A stretch of DNA of 64,000 nt from Chryseobacterium aurantiacum. GTDB taxonomy: Bacteria; Bacteroidota; Bacteroidia; Flavobacteriales; Weeksellaceae. A model generated the notes under the pieces. The model was not told the DNA's origin and ran no database searches. It saw only the letters and a list, made by a program, of their open reading frames with translations. The position numbers and the translations under genes were made by a program. Shown here one piece after another: positions 17,432 through 26,372 of this stretch. Each line of letters starts with the position of its first letter. The stretch's first letter is position 1. The DNA lies in assembly GCF_003020585.1 (NCBI RefSeq), contig NZ_PXUE01000001.1, positions 682,001 through 746,000 on the forward strand. The letters are read 5' to 3'.

Positions 17432-19240
17432 ATGGCAAAACCTTTTAACAGAACAGTTACTTTATTTGGTATTTATAAACAACTTGTTCCATTCATCAGG
17501 CCTTACCGGTTAATGATCTATGGAACCTTGTTTCTTACTTTTCTTGGTGCTTTGGCAGCACAAGTAAACCCGATTGTTTTGAAATATACCGTGGATGAGG
17601 TTACCAAGCTTACCCACCTTCCACATCCGATGACAGAGGGAATTCATATTCTGATTATTATCTCCATTATCTTACTGGGAAAGGAACTGCTGAATATTTT
17701 TATCAACTTCGGACAGAAATTTTATGGAGAAAAAATAAGAATCAATGTCAGTTCTGTACTTGCTCAATCAGCAATTGATAAAATTCTGACCTATAAAGTT
17801 GCTTATTTTAATGATGAAAACCATGAATCAGGAAAACTGCAAATCAGAATTGATCGTGGTATTGAAAGTCTTACAAAGCTGGTACAAAACTTTTTCATTG
17901 ATATTCTACCGCTTTTCTCCAATGCAATTATTGCGCTGATCATCATGTATATGCAGAATGTGTATGTAGGAGCCGTTTCCACGATTATTGTACCCATTTA
18001 TTTTTATATAAGTTCTTTACAGGCTAAGAAACTAGGCGGAGTACGTCGCCAGCTTAGAAACCAAAGAGAAAAGAAGACTTCAGGTCTTTTAAACCTCATC
18101 AATTCTATCATGGTGATTAAAAGTTTTGTCCGTGAAAAATTTGAGGGAAAAAAACAATACGATCTGCAGATGCAGTTGATGGAGAGCCAGATGTTTACCA
18201 GGAAAATCAATTTTATTTATGATGGATTAAAAACTTTCATTGAACAGTTTGGAGTGGTTTTAATCATTCTTTTGACTGTTTATCTGGTGCTTGATCAGCA
18301 GATGACCATTGGGGCAATCATGCTTCATATTATGCTTTTTAATAATGTTTCAGCGCCAATTCGTCAGCTGCACAGAATTTATGATGATATGAATGATGCA
18401 ATGATCTATGCTGAGGGGTATTTTGATATTCTTAATGCAGATAATGAAACCGAGCAGAACGGAAGTTTTGTAGAAAAAGAAATAAAGGGAACCTTTGAAC
18501 TTAAGAATGTAGACTTTACCTATCCAAACGGAACAAAAGCACTTCATAATGTTTCCATGAAAATTGAAAATGGGAAAACAACCGCATTGGTAGGGTTGAG
18601 TGGAGCAGGAAAATCAACAGTCATCAATCTTTTATGTAAATTCTATCTTCCTGATTTCGGAGAAATTGTATTGGATGATGTCAACCTAAACGAATATGAT
18701 AATACTTTTCTGAGAAGTGACCTTGGGCTCGTTCTTCAGAAGAATCACATCTTTCAGGGAAGTATTGAAGATAATATCCGCTACGGAGATATGAATGCAG
18801 ACTTTGAGCAAATTCAGGATGCTGCCAGAAAAGCATATCTTCATGATCAGATTCTGGATCTCCCGGATGGATATAAGCATGATGCAACCCAGCTTTCAGG
18901 AGGACAGCAACAGAGAATTGCCATTGCAAGGTTATTTCTAAAGAATCCTCCCATCATCTTTTTGGATGAACCTACGGCGAGCTTGGATGCCATTGCCACA
19001 GAACAGATAAAGAATTCTCTGGATGCCATAAAAGAGGGAAGAACAGTTGTTATTATTTCTCACTCTTTGTCCCAGATTTTAGATTCAGATACGATCTATG
19101 TTATGAAAAAAGGAAGAGTGGTAGAGAGTGGTACTCATGATGAACTTTATACTAAGGAGGGTACGTACCGTGAAATTTTTGACGCTTCTGCACGAAGTTT
19201 AAATCTTGATAAACTAGTCAATACTCTTAAAGATAATTAA
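17432..19240 (+). CDS. ABC exporter, fused permease and ATPase (MsbA/MDR-like)
   Basis: A 602-residue half-transporter of the type I ABC exporter fold: six membrane helices (about 20-320) followed by a nucleotide-binding domain (about 345-590). The latter shows Walker A GLSGAGKST (about 388-396), signature LSGGQQQR (about 487-494) and Walker B IIFLDEPTASLD (about 508-519), then the switch His in IISHSLSQ. It should work as a homodimer. Substrate (lipid, drug or peptide) cannot be told. It is a single gene; the WYL regulator starts 43 bases downstream on the same strand, which makes a shared transcript possible. Confidence 0.92.
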   Translation: MAKPFNRTVTLFGIYKQLVPFIRPYRLMIYGTLFLTFLGALAAQVNPIVLKYTVDEVTKLTHLPHPMTEGIHILIIISIILLGKELLNIFINFGQKFYGEKIRINVSSVLAQSAIDKILTYKVAYFNDENHESGKLQIRIDRGIESLTKLVQNFFIDILPLFSNAIIALIIMYMQNVYVGAVSTIIVPIYFYISSLQAKKLGGVRRQLRNQREKKTSGLLNLINSIMVIKSFVREKFEGKKQYDLQMQLMESQMFTRKINFIYDGLKTFIEQFGVVLIILLTVYLVLDQQMTIGAIMLHIMLFNNVSAPIRQLHRIYDDMNDAMIYAEGYFDILNADNETEQNGSFVEKEIKGTFELKNVDFTYPNGTKALHNVSMKIENGKTTALVGLSGAGKSTVINLLCKFYLPDFGEIVLDDVNLNEYDNTFLRSDLGLVLQKNHIFQGSIEDNIRYGDMNADFEQIQDAARKAYLHDQILDLPDGYKHDATQLSGGQQQRIAIARLFLKNPPIIFLDEPTASLDAIATEQIKNSLDAIKEGRTVVIISHSLSQILDSDTIYVMKKGRVVESGTHDELYTKEGTYREIFDASARSLNLDKLVNTLKDN

Positions 19241-19283
19241 TAATTTTGCGAACTATAAACTTTCAGTCAGAAACGGTACATCC

Positions 19284-20234
19284 ATGAACGATCACTATCT
19301 TAAAAAACTCGACCGGATAACGGCTATTCTTACCCAGCTTCAGTCTAAGCCCGTTGTAAGGGCACAGGATTTGGCCGAAAAGTTCGATGTCAGCATCAGA
19401 ACCATTTACCGTGATGTAAAAACACTGGAAAATGCAGGGATTCCAATTGTAGGAGAAGCGGGAAATGGCTATTCTTTGATGGATGGCTATAAACTTCCTC
19501 CGGTGATGTTCACAAAAGAAGAAGTTTTGAGTTTCATTACTGCTGAAAAACTTATGCAGAAATTTTCCCATCAAAGTTTGGGAAATCACTATCAGACAGC
19601 GATGGAAAAAGTACGTTCTGTATTAAAGTATTCAGATAAAAACCTGATTCAGAATATTGAAAAACAAATTGATGTTTTTAATGTTCATACCCAGAAAGAA
19701 GATTCCCTGAAAAATGTAATCCCTATTATTTTAGAAAGCATTGCAGAGAAAACCCAGTTAAATATTGAATATCAAACGGTAGATGCAAAGGTAACTACCA
19801 GAACCATTGAAGCGGTTGGGATTTTTTTTGAATTTAATTTTTGGTATATCATGGCGTATTGTACCCTGAGAAAAGATTTCAGACAGTTTCGGGTAGATAG
19901 AATTTTACAGATTTCTAAGACGCAGGTTCCTTTTCTACAGGAATATGGACAGATTAATGATTATAGAAAATCACATGGAAATAAGGTAAGAGCGAAGCTT
20001 TTAGTAGATAAAGAAATAATGTCCCATCTGGTGAATTCCAAAAAGTATTATGGCTTAATCGAAGAAGTAGAGACAGATCAAGGCGTAGAACTGACCTTTG
20101 AAACAGAATGGATTGACGGCGGATTTCCAAGATGGGTCATCACTTTTGCAGATTATGCTACCGTTTTAGAACCGGAAAGTCTTCGTGTAAAATTGAATGA
20201 GCTTCTCACCAAAATGCAGGAAAGACATCAATAA
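19284..20234 (+). CDS. YafY-type transcriptional regulator (HTH + WYL domain)
   Basis: The 316-residue protein has an N-terminal DeoR-like helix-turn-helix (about 8-65; LDRITAILTQLQ, VRAQDLAEKFDVSIRTIYRDVKTLENAGIPI) and a WYL ligand-binding domain (about 140-235) with FWYIMAYCTLRKDFRQFRVDRI, then a C-terminal extension domain. WYL regulators sense nucleic acid or small ligands, often linked to DNA damage. It converges with a DinB-family gene 155 bases downstream, a pairing I regard as common in this group. It may also regulate the ABC exporter upstream. Confidence 0.9.
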   Translation: MNDHYLKKLDRITAILTQLQSKPVVRAQDLAEKFDVSIRTIYRDVKTLENAGIPIVGEAGNGYSLMDGYKLPPVMFTKEEVLSFITAEKLMQKFSHQSLGNHYQTAMEKVRSVLKYSDKNLIQNIEKQIDVFNVHTQKEDSLKNVIPIILESIAEKTQLNIEYQTVDAKVTTRTIEAVGIFFEFNFWYIMAYCTLRKDFRQFRVDRILQISKTQVPFLQEYGQINDYRKSHGNKVRAKLLVDKEIMSHLVNSKKYYGLIEEVETDQGVELTFETEWIDGGFPRWVITFADYATVLEPESLRVKLNELLTKMQERHQ

Positions 20235-20236
20235 AA

Positions 20237-20259
20237 CCTCAACAGTCTGAGTGTTGAGG
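20237..20259 (+). terminator. Hairpin after the WYL regulator gene
   Basis: A perfect 8-bp stem (CCTCAACA at 20237-20244 with TGTTGAGG at 20252-20259) with a 7-base loop, 3 bases after the stop. No T-run follows, so it is a weak terminator or a 3' stability element; a second, longer inverted repeat follows at 20299-20369. Confidence 0.45.
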
Positions 20260-20298
20260 TAAATTGAGGCAAAAAGATGAAATGGTTAAAAAGTGAAA

Positions 20299-20369
20299 GA
20301 AAGCTGATAAAGCTAACCCGCTGAGATCAGATTGAAAATTCAAGCTTGTTTCTCAGCTTATCAGCTTTC
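20299..20369. repeat. Long inverted repeat between convergent genes
   Basis: A 12-bp perfect repeat (GAAAGCTGATAA at 20299-20310 with TTATCAGCTTTC at 20358-20369) encloses an inner pairing of CTGAGA with TCTCAG. Lying just past the end of the minus-strand DinB gene and the plus-strand WYL gene, it probably folds as a shared 3' structure or bidirectional terminator. Confidence 0.5.
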
Positions 20370-20388
20370 CTTAATTATTGTACTTTAA

Positions 20389-20874
20389 TTAGAATCTCTC
20401 CCAGAAGAAAGGAGGTTCAATTCCTAAAGCTCTCAGATAAACATATCCCTGTCCACGGTGGTGGATTTCGTTGTCTACAAAATAAAGAATGTTTTCATAT
20501 ACCGGGAATTCATACTGACCAAATAGGTTGAATGTTTCCTGAAGACGCTCCTCAGAAATCTGGTTGAAGTAATGATTGATAACCCCTGTTTCTTCATCCC
20601 ATTTTTTAAGAATATCCTCTTTTGTTTTTGGATTAAAGCTTTCCTCAGTATAAGCTTCCGTATTGCTTTCAACAATTCCCTTTAAAGCGATACCTCCAAT
20701 GCTGATAAGCTCTACTGCTAACTTAGCAAACGGTCTCATACCTCCAATTGAAAACTCAAATAATTCTTTTTCAGGAAATGCTTCGATCACTCTTCTTGTC
20801 AGGTTTCTGTGTCCTTGCCAATGTTTTAATAATTGCTCGGTTGACATGAATTGTTGTGTGGCTGTAGCTGTCAT
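20389..20874 (-). CDS. DinB-family protein
   Basis: A 161-residue four-helix-bundle protein of the DinB/YfiT superfamily. The possible metal-binding histidines are H18 (LKHWQGH region) and the His pair in VDNEIHHRGQGYVYLRALG (about 138-140), a motif very typical of DinB-like proteins, which end PPFFWERF here. Members act as thiol-dependent transferases or have unknown roles; some are damage-inducible. The start MTATATQQFMSTEQLLK could be shortened to the Met at residue 10. It converges on the WYL regulator, which may be its controller. Confidence 0.85.
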   Translation of the reverse strand: MTATATQQFMSTEQLLKHWQGHRNLTRRVIEAFPEKELFEFSIGGMRPFAKLAVELISIGGIALKGIVESNTEAYTEESFNPKTKEDILKKWDEETGVINHYFNQISEERLQETFNLFGQYEFPVYENILYFVDNEIHHRGQGYVYLRALGIEPPFFWERF

Positions 20875-21050
20875 AATGTATTGTTTTTGTTTGTTATTGT
20901 TGATACAAAGGTAAGAGCGGGTGATGACAACAGTTTGTCAGTAGGATTTTTGATGTTGAAAAATATTTTATTTCTTTGCTAAAATATTGAGACCTACTTT
21001 TCCGTTAGAAGAAAAGTATATTAATAAAAAAGAAATTGACCATTAGAATT

Positions 21051-21632
21051 ATGAAGAAGTATATTTTGCCCGTTGTGACTACATTTTTATTAGTATCATG
21101 TAATAAAATTGAGGAAAAAATTGACCAGACAGTTCAGAAAACAACCGAAACAGTGCAGCAAAAAGCACAGGAAGCAGTAGAAGAAACCGTTAAAAAAACA
21201 GTCAATGAATCCATTAACTCTTTTACCAACTCTCAGGATGTAAAATTTAATGAAGTTTTTCCTAATTCAGGATCCATGGTTTCAGAAGATAAAGGAAAGA
21301 AGTTTAAGCTTCCTACCGGAACTGAGGGATACATCTTTAAATACAAAGCTGATATTGCGGCCATAATTCCTTTTTTAGAAAAGCAGTCTACTTCTGATGA
21401 AAGTAAATCAGATAAATCAGCAAGGAAGATTGATGGACAAAGTATTCTTAGTAAAATAAGTCTCATCTCAAAATTTCTTCCGGAAAACACCTTTGATACA
21501 AGCTTTTTAGAAGATATTAAAACGGATAAAAGCATTGAATATTACAAGCTAAAAAGATTTCCACACAGTAGTACAATCATCTACAACCCAAAAAATCAGA
21601 CCATCATACAATATGTAGAGGTAAATAAATAA
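21051..21632 (+). CDS. Lipoprotein of unknown function
   Basis: The 193-residue product begins with a lipoprotein signal (MKKYILPVVTTFLLVSC), Cys17 being the lipidation site. Residues about 20-65 form a highly charged helix, with repeated Thr-Val-Gln/Glu-Lys patterns, likely a coiled coil. A mixed domain follows, rich in Ser/Lys/Asp. I recognise no family. ATG 21051 is preferred to the in-frame codon at 21036 because it leaves a clean signal peptide. It ends at a strong terminator (21641-21665) and is therefore a single-gene unit. Confidence 0.7.
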   Translation: MKKYILPVVTTFLLVSCNKIEEKIDQTVQKTTETVQQKAQEAVEETVKKTVNESINSFTNSQDVKFNEVFPNSGSMVSEDKGKKFKLPTGTEGYIFKYKADIAAIIPFLEKQSTSDESKSDKSARKIDGQSILSKISLISKFLPENTFDTSFLEDIKTDKSIEYYKLKRFPHSSTIIYNPKNQTIIQYVEVNK

Positions 21633-21640
21633 TTTGGATT

Positions 21641-21665
21641 GGCCGGTTTTTACCGGCCGTTTTTA
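21641..21665 (+). terminator. Terminator after the lipoprotein gene
   Basis: A perfect 7-bp GC-rich stem (GGCCGGT at 21641-21647 with ACCGGCC at 21652-21658), 4-base loop and GTTTTTATT tail. Confidence 0.88.
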
Positions 21666-21793
21666 TTGCAAATCATAGGTGAATTTTCATTCCATTATTC
21701 TTCGGAATAAAATACAGCTGGAATAGAGTGATAATCATCAATACATTTTACTTTTTACATTGTACTTTATACAAATTAAAGTATTTTAGTAGT

Positions 21794-22363
21794 ATGAAAA
21801 TTTATACAAAGACAGGAGATAAAGGTCAGACTGCATTATATGGGGGAACAAGAGTTTCCAAGGCCAGTGCAAGAGTGGACAGCTATGGAAATATAGACGA
21901 ACTGAACTCATTCATCGGAATTGCTAAAAGCCATATTGAAGATGAAGAAGTTTTGAAGCAGTTGAAGAAAATACAGTTTGATTTATTCACGGTAGGTTCT
22001 GAAGCAGCAACACCGGCGGATAAATTGATGTTAGCTAACGGAAAATCACGTCTTCCTATCATTATCTCAGAAACAGAGATTGAAGAATTGGAGCAGTGGA
22101 TGGATGCTTTTGAAGGAAAATTGGAACCTCTTCAATATTTTATTCTTCCGGGTGGTGGAAAACCTGCAACATTTCTACATGCTGCCAGAACCATTTGCAG
22201 AAGAGCAGAACGTTCATTGGTATTCCTTAACGAAGCAGAAGAAGTACGTCCGGAATTAATTAAATATTTAAACAGACTATCAGATTATCTTTTTGTACTA
22301 GCAAGATATATTTCAAAAGTAAATAACGAACCGGAAGAATACTGGAACCCGAATGAGAGATAA
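21794..22363 (+). CDS. Cob(I)yrinic acid a,c-diamide adenosyltransferase (PduO type)
   Basis: The 189-residue enzyme transfers the adenosyl group of ATP to cob(I)alamin to make coenzyme B12. The N-terminal ATP loop KIYTKTGDKGQTALYGGTRVSK, then RVDSYGNIDELNSFIG and the C-terminal HAARTICRRAERSLV and LNRLSDYLFVLARY segments are diagnostic of the PduO family. An open frame continues 22 codons upstream, but ATG 21794 gives the family N-terminus. The next gene starts 11 bases before its stop, so the two are translated together. In this group it probably salvages imported corrinoids. Confidence 0.95.
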   Translation: MKIYTKTGDKGQTALYGGTRVSKASARVDSYGNIDELNSFIGIAKSHIEDEEVLKQLKKIQFDLFTVGSEAATPADKLMLANGKSRLPIIISETEIEELEQWMDAFEGKLEPLQYFILPGGGKPATFLHAARTICRRAERSLVFLNEAEEVRPELIKYLNRLSDYLFVLARYISKVNNEPEEYWNPNER

Positions 22364-23000
22364 AGCATTACTTTTCATCAACGGAGACGCTCCAAAATCT
22401 TTTCCGGATCTGGATAATTATAACCTGATTGCCTGTACAGATGGTGCTTTTCACTATCTGAAAAAAATGGGATTTCCTCTGGATAAACTGGATTTTATAT
22501 CCGGTGACTTTGATTCTCATTGTGGATCGGATGAAAACGTGTATCAGGAAAAGTTTATTCTTACCTTGGATCAGGACAAAACAGATTTTCACAAAGCGTT
22601 GGAAATTATTTTAGAAAAAGGAAATTCAGAGGTAGATGTTTTCGGAGGAAGTGGTGGAGAACAAGACCATTTTCTTGGAAATCTTACCGTTGCTTTTGCA
22701 TTTAAAGACCGTATGAGCATTAAATTTTATGATGAGTTTTCTGAATATTATTTTATTCCCAACAATTTTACATTGAAAGGAGTAAAGAACAGAATGATTT
22801 CTCTTTATCCTTTTCCATCTGTTGATCATATAACAACAACAGGGCTTAACTGGCCTTTAACAAACGGAAGCCTAAGCATCACTTCAAGAATAGGAACCCG
22901 AAATTTTGCTGTTGAAGATGAAGTGACTGTTCAGTATGAATCTGGAGATTTATTATTTTTTGTAGGAAGTAACGAAATAGAATATCCGAAAATATATTGA
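22353..23000 (+). CDS. Thiamine pyrophosphokinase
   Basis: The 215-residue enzyme converts thiamine to thiamine pyrophosphate with ATP. Characteristic motifs are INGDAP, ACTDGAFHYL, FISGDFDSH (metal-binding Asp cluster, about 48-56), LDQDKTDFHKALE (about 70-82) and GGSGGEQDHFLGN (about 97-109), followed by a C-terminal beta-domain (about 130-215) that binds thiamine. It overlaps the adenosyltransferase gene by 11 bases and is overlapped by the phosphatase gene's TTG start, so the three form a tightly coupled run. Confidence 0.92.
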   Translation: MRDKALLFINGDAPKSFPDLDNYNLIACTDGAFHYLKKMGFPLDKLDFISGDFDSHCGSDENVYQEKFILTLDQDKTDFHKALEIILEKGNSEVDVFGGSGGEQDHFLGNLTVAFAFKDRMSIKFYDEFSEYYFIPNNFTLKGVKNRMISLYPFPSVDHITTTGLNWPLTNGSLSITSRIGTRNFAVEDEVTVQYESGDLLFFVGSNEIEYPKIY

Positions 23001-23872
23001 AAAAAATAATTAAAATATCAGTTTTTACGATTTCATTATTCTGTGTTTTCTCTTGTAAAACACAGAATTTTGAAATGCCGGAATATGGTAAAAATGAAAC
23101 GGAAAAAGAAATTAAGATCAAAAAGGTTCATAATTTCCGTGCAGTAAGTGATATTAAAAACAAGGATGGAAGAAGCTTAAAAGAGGGTGTTTTTTACAGA
23201 AGCGCCCATCTTCATAAGCTTAAAAAGAAATCTTTTGATCAGATTGAAAAATTAGGAATAAAAGAAATCATTGATCTTAGAAATTCAAAGGAGATATTTC
23301 AAAAACCTGATCATTTGCCTAATGCAATAGTTTATAAAAAATATTCAGCTTTTGAGGACGAGGGCGATCAGCTTTCACAGGCAAGAAAACTTGTTCTGAA
23401 AGGAAAAGTGAATGCTTCAGATGCTGACAAGAGGATGATAGACTTTTACCGTGAGTACGTTACGGAAAATCCCGAAATGATAAAGACCATCATTACAGAG
23501 GTAATGGATTCTAAAGAACCTATTCTTTATCACTGTACTGCAGGTAAAGACAGAACAGGAATTGTTACAGCACTGGTTCTTACAATACTGAAGTTTGATA
23601 AAGAAACAATTTATAACGAATATCTTTTGTCCAACAACTTTAGAAAAAATTTGGTGGAAAAAAGACTTCGACTGGCCAATCGCCTGCATTTTCTATATCC
23701 AAAGATGGATTTAAAGGTGCTGGAAAAATTAAGTTGGGTGGAAAAAAGGTATCTTGATGCCGCTTTTGGGGAGATTGATAAAAAGTATGGTTCCACAGAC
23801 GCTTATATTCAGCAGGTTTTGGGGATCTCTGACACGAAAAGAGAGGAATATATCCAAAAGTTTACCTATTGA
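22997..23872 (+). CDS. Tyrosine-phosphatase-like lipoprotein
   Basis: A 291-residue protein of the dual-specificity/tyrosine phosphatase fold (Y_phosphatase3 type). The P-loop HCTAGKDRTG has the catalytic C180 and R186. FRAVSDIKNKDG, VFYRSAHLHKL and GIKEIIDLRNSKE are typical upstream segments. The N-terminus (MKKIIKISVFTISLFCVFSC, Cys20) reads as a lipoprotein signal, so it probably acts in the periplasm. The only plausible start is TTG at 22997, whose last bases overlap the thiamine pyrophosphokinase stop in the form TTGA. Target (phosphoprotein or phosphoinositide) is unknown. Confidence 0.88.
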   Translation: MKKIIKISVFTISLFCVFSCKTQNFEMPEYGKNETEKEIKIKKVHNFRAVSDIKNKDGRSLKEGVFYRSAHLHKLKKKSFDQIEKLGIKEIIDLRNSKEIFQKPDHLPNAIVYKKYSAFEDEGDQLSQARKLVLKGKVNASDADKRMIDFYREYVTENPEMIKTIITEVMDSKEPILYHCTAGKDRTGIVTALVLTILKFDKETIYNEYLLSNNFRKNLVEKRLRLANRLHFLYPKMDLKVLEKLSWVEKRYLDAAFGEIDKKYGSTDAYIQQVLGISDTKREEYIQKFTY

Positions 23873-23994
23873 TTATCAGTTATAAATTTCTGTAAGAGGC
23901 AATATTGAGGTTTTATTTAAAATTATAATAATTTTAACATCCAAAAATCAAACTTTTTTAGCAATTTTGCATTTCTTAATTCACTTGTTTAGAA

Positions 23995-25389
23995 ATGAAA
24001 ATAAAGTACTCGGAACTTATTGATCAGACATTATATTTTCCTACTGAGGAGTTTAATGTTTCTGAGAACAATTTGTTGTTTCACGATGTTCCATTGATGG
24101 ACGTTGTTGAGCAATTTGGCACTCCGCTAAAGATTAGCTACTTGCCGAGAATTTCTCAAAATATTCAGAAAGCCAAAAGCTGGTTTAAAGAAGCTTTTGA
24201 GAAAACCGAATATAAAAAGAATTATACCTACTGTTACTGTACAAAATCCAGTCATTTCAATTTTGTATTGGAAGAGGCTTTGAAGAATGATATTTCGATA
24301 GAAACTTCTTCTGCTTATGATATGGATATTGTTAAATCTCTTTATGAGAAAGAAAAGGTAGATAAAAACATTGAAGTAATCTGTAATGGATTCAAAACGG
24401 ATGACTATCTGATGAAGATTTCAGATATGATTAATAATGGTTTTGAAAATATTACTCCAATTTTGGATAACTACCGCGAACTTGATAAGCTTACGGAAAG
24501 TATAGATTCTACGTTCAATATCGGAATCAGAATTGCCTCTGAAGAGGAACCGAAATTCGAATTCTATACCTCAAGACTTGGAATCGGGTACAAGGATATC
24601 ATCCCTTACTACAGCCAGAAGATTGCCGAACATCCGAATGCAAGACTGAAGATGCTTCACTTCTTTATCAATACGGGGATTAAAGATACTTCATACTATT
24701 GGAATGAATTGTACAAATGTCTTCGTGTATATGCACGTTTGAAGAAAATTGCTCCTGAAGTAGATTCCTTGAATATTGGAGGTGGTTTCCCAATCAAAAC
24801 TTCATTAAACTTTGATTACGATTACCAGTATATGGTAGAGGAAATTGTTTCTCAAATCAAAAAGTTCTGTGAAGAAGAAGGGGTAGAAGAACCCAATATT
24901 TATACAGAGTTCGGAAGTTTTACCGTTGGAGAAAGTGGAGCTAACCTTTATAAGATTATTTCCCAAAAACGTCAGAATGACAGAGAAAAGTGGAATATGA
25001 TTGATTCTTCTTTCATGACTACGCTTCCTGATACTTGGGCTATTTCAAGACACTTTATCATGCTTCCGCTAAACCGTTGGGAAGATACTTATGAAAGAGT
25101 ATTCCTGGGAGGATTAACGTGTGATTCAGATGATTATTATAACTCTGAGCAGCATACGAATGCTATTTATTTACCTGTTTTCAGTGATACGAAGCCATTG
25201 TATATTGGTTTCTTCCATACCGGAGCATATCAGGAAACCATTGGAGGATATGGTGGAGTACACCACTGTCTGATGCCTCAGCCAAGACACGTCCTGATCC
25301 AGAAAGATGAAAATGGCGAATTACAATATGAGGTTTTCCGTGAGAAACAGGAACCTGAAGATATATTGAAGCTTTTAGGCTACAAATAA
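23995..25389 (+). CDS. speA: Arginine decarboxylase (fold type III, PLP-dependent)
   Basis: This 464-residue enzyme belongs to the alanine-racemase-fold PLP decarboxylases; in Bacteroidetes this form makes agmatine from arginine. The likely PLP lysine is K84 in CYCTKSSHFNF; the barrel spans about 40-330 with NIGGGFPIK (phosphate-binding Gly-rich loop), followed by the C-terminal beta-domain with GLTCDSDDYY, containing the Cys-Asp pair typical of substrate binding, and FFHTGAYQETIGG. Agmatinase speB lies 1 kb downstream, separated by a minus-strand HAD gene, so the two polyamine steps are close but not in one operon. Specificity for arginine is inferred from family and context. Confidence 0.88.
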   Translation: MKIKYSELIDQTLYFPTEEFNVSENNLLFHDVPLMDVVEQFGTPLKISYLPRISQNIQKAKSWFKEAFEKTEYKKNYTYCYCTKSSHFNFVLEEALKNDISIETSSAYDMDIVKSLYEKEKVDKNIEVICNGFKTDDYLMKISDMINNGFENITPILDNYRELDKLTESIDSTFNIGIRIASEEEPKFEFYTSRLGIGYKDIIPYYSQKIAEHPNARLKMLHFFINTGIKDTSYYWNELYKCLRVYARLKKIAPEVDSLNIGGGFPIKTSLNFDYDYQYMVEEIVSQIKKFCEEEGVEEPNIYTEFGSFTVGESGANLYKIISQKRQNDREKWNMIDSSFMTTLPDTWAISRHFIMLPLNRWEDTYERVFLGGLTCDSDDYYNSEQHTNAIYLPVFSDTKPLYIGFFHTGAYQETIGGYGGVHHCLMPQPRHVLIQKDENGELQYEVFREKQEPEDILKLLGYK

Positions 25390-25463
25390 GATCTTAACCG
25401 GTTATTTTGAAAAACGAAAACAATACAATCTTATTGTTTTACTGGATCGAAAGACTAATCAAT

Positions 25464-25504
25464 ATAAAAAATGAGCTCTCAGTTTTGAGAGCTCATTTTA
25501 TTTT
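25464..25504. terminator. Bidirectional terminator between speA and the HAD gene
   Basis: A perfect 14-bp stem (25468-25481 with 25486-25499, core ATGAGCTCTCA) with a 4-base loop and A-rich left and T-rich right flanks, placed between two convergent genes. Confidence 0.88.
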
Positions 25505-26162
25505 AAAAGTATTTAGAAATCTTATCGAGTTCAAGTTCTTCATAATCTGAAATAACAGTATCCGCTAAAGTATAATCCTGATTTTTTGAATGTGGACTTC
25601 TGTAGGCAGCACAGAAAATTTTGGCTCTGTGGGCTGCAAGAATTCCATTAGTAGAATCTTCAATAACCATGCAGTTTTCTAGAGGTTCTTCCGCCAGTTC
25701 AGCTGCCAGTAAAAAAACTTCAGGATGAGGTTTGGACTCCTTTAAATCGGCACCACTGATCTTCCCGCTAAAATATTTTTCAAGTCCGAATTTTTCAAAA
25801 ACCATATTAATTGTTGTCATGGTTGCAGAAGAAGCTAAAATAAGCTTGATTCCATTTTCATGATAATGCTCAATCAGTTTTCGAACTCCGGGAATTAAAT
25901 CAAACTCATCATCATTATAAAAATAATCCTTGAAGTGAGATCTTTTGATTCCGGCAATGGCTTCATGGGTATGGCTTAGGTCATATTCACTAATTAATGC
26001 TTCACAAACCCTTTTGGTAGAAGCCCCGGTAAAAGAGGTGTATAAATCTTCGGAAACTGCAATTTCCAATTCATCAAACGTTTTGAAATAAGCTTTTCTA
26101 TGTAATGGTTCTGTGTCTACAATTACCCCATCCATATCGAAAAGAACAGCTTTTAAAGACAT
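25503..26162 (-). CDS. HAD-superfamily hydrolase (beta-phosphoglucomutase-like)
   Basis: The 219-residue product shows all HAD motifs: I, FDMDGVIVDTEP with nucleophile D9 and acid D11; II, LASSATMTT (about 108-116); III, the Lys in ESKPHPEVFL (about 141); IV, MVIEDSTNGILAA (about 163-175). The helical cap after motif I (about 18-85) puts it in subclass IA with phosphoglycolate phosphatase and beta-phosphoglucomutase. The Ser-containing motif II and the cap are common in small sugar-phosphate phosphatases; the true substrate is unknown. It lies between speA and speB on the opposite strand. Confidence 0.9.
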   Translation of the reverse strand: MSLKAVLFDMDGVIVDTEPLHRKAYFKTFDELEIAVSEDLYTSFTGASTKRVCEALISEYDLSHTHEAIAGIKRSHFKDYFYNDDEFDLIPGVRKLIEHYHENGIKLILASSATMTTINMVFEKFGLEKYFSGKISGADLKESKPHPEVFLLAAELAEEPLENCMVIEDSTNGILAAHRAKIFCAAYRSPHSKNQDYTLADTVISDYEELELDKISKYF

Positions 26163-26318
26163 ATATAAAGTTTTTTGTAAAAATAGCTATTTGATTTTAA
26201 AGTTGAAAGAGACAACACGGAAGATATAGGACTTCATATATAAGATTTTGGGTTTTGAATTTTAATTGAGGGTATTAAATTGTAAATTAGACATTTTCAA
26301 AACTCATAACTTTCTTCG

Positions 26319-26326
26319 TATCTTTG
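26319..26326 (+). promoter_or_regulatory. speB: -7 element (TATCTTTG) before speB
   Basis: Matches TAnnTTTG 47 bases before the speB ATG; no exact TTG at 17-20 bases upstream. Confidence 0.45.
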
Positions 26327-26372
26327 CAGCTAATATTTCAATCTTTACAACATTAAAATTTTTAAATAAAGC

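Noticed and set aside
26297..26326. Full promoter for speB
   Set aside because: Only the -7 element matches; the region 17-20 bases upstream has TTTTC rather than TTG, so only the half-site was reported.
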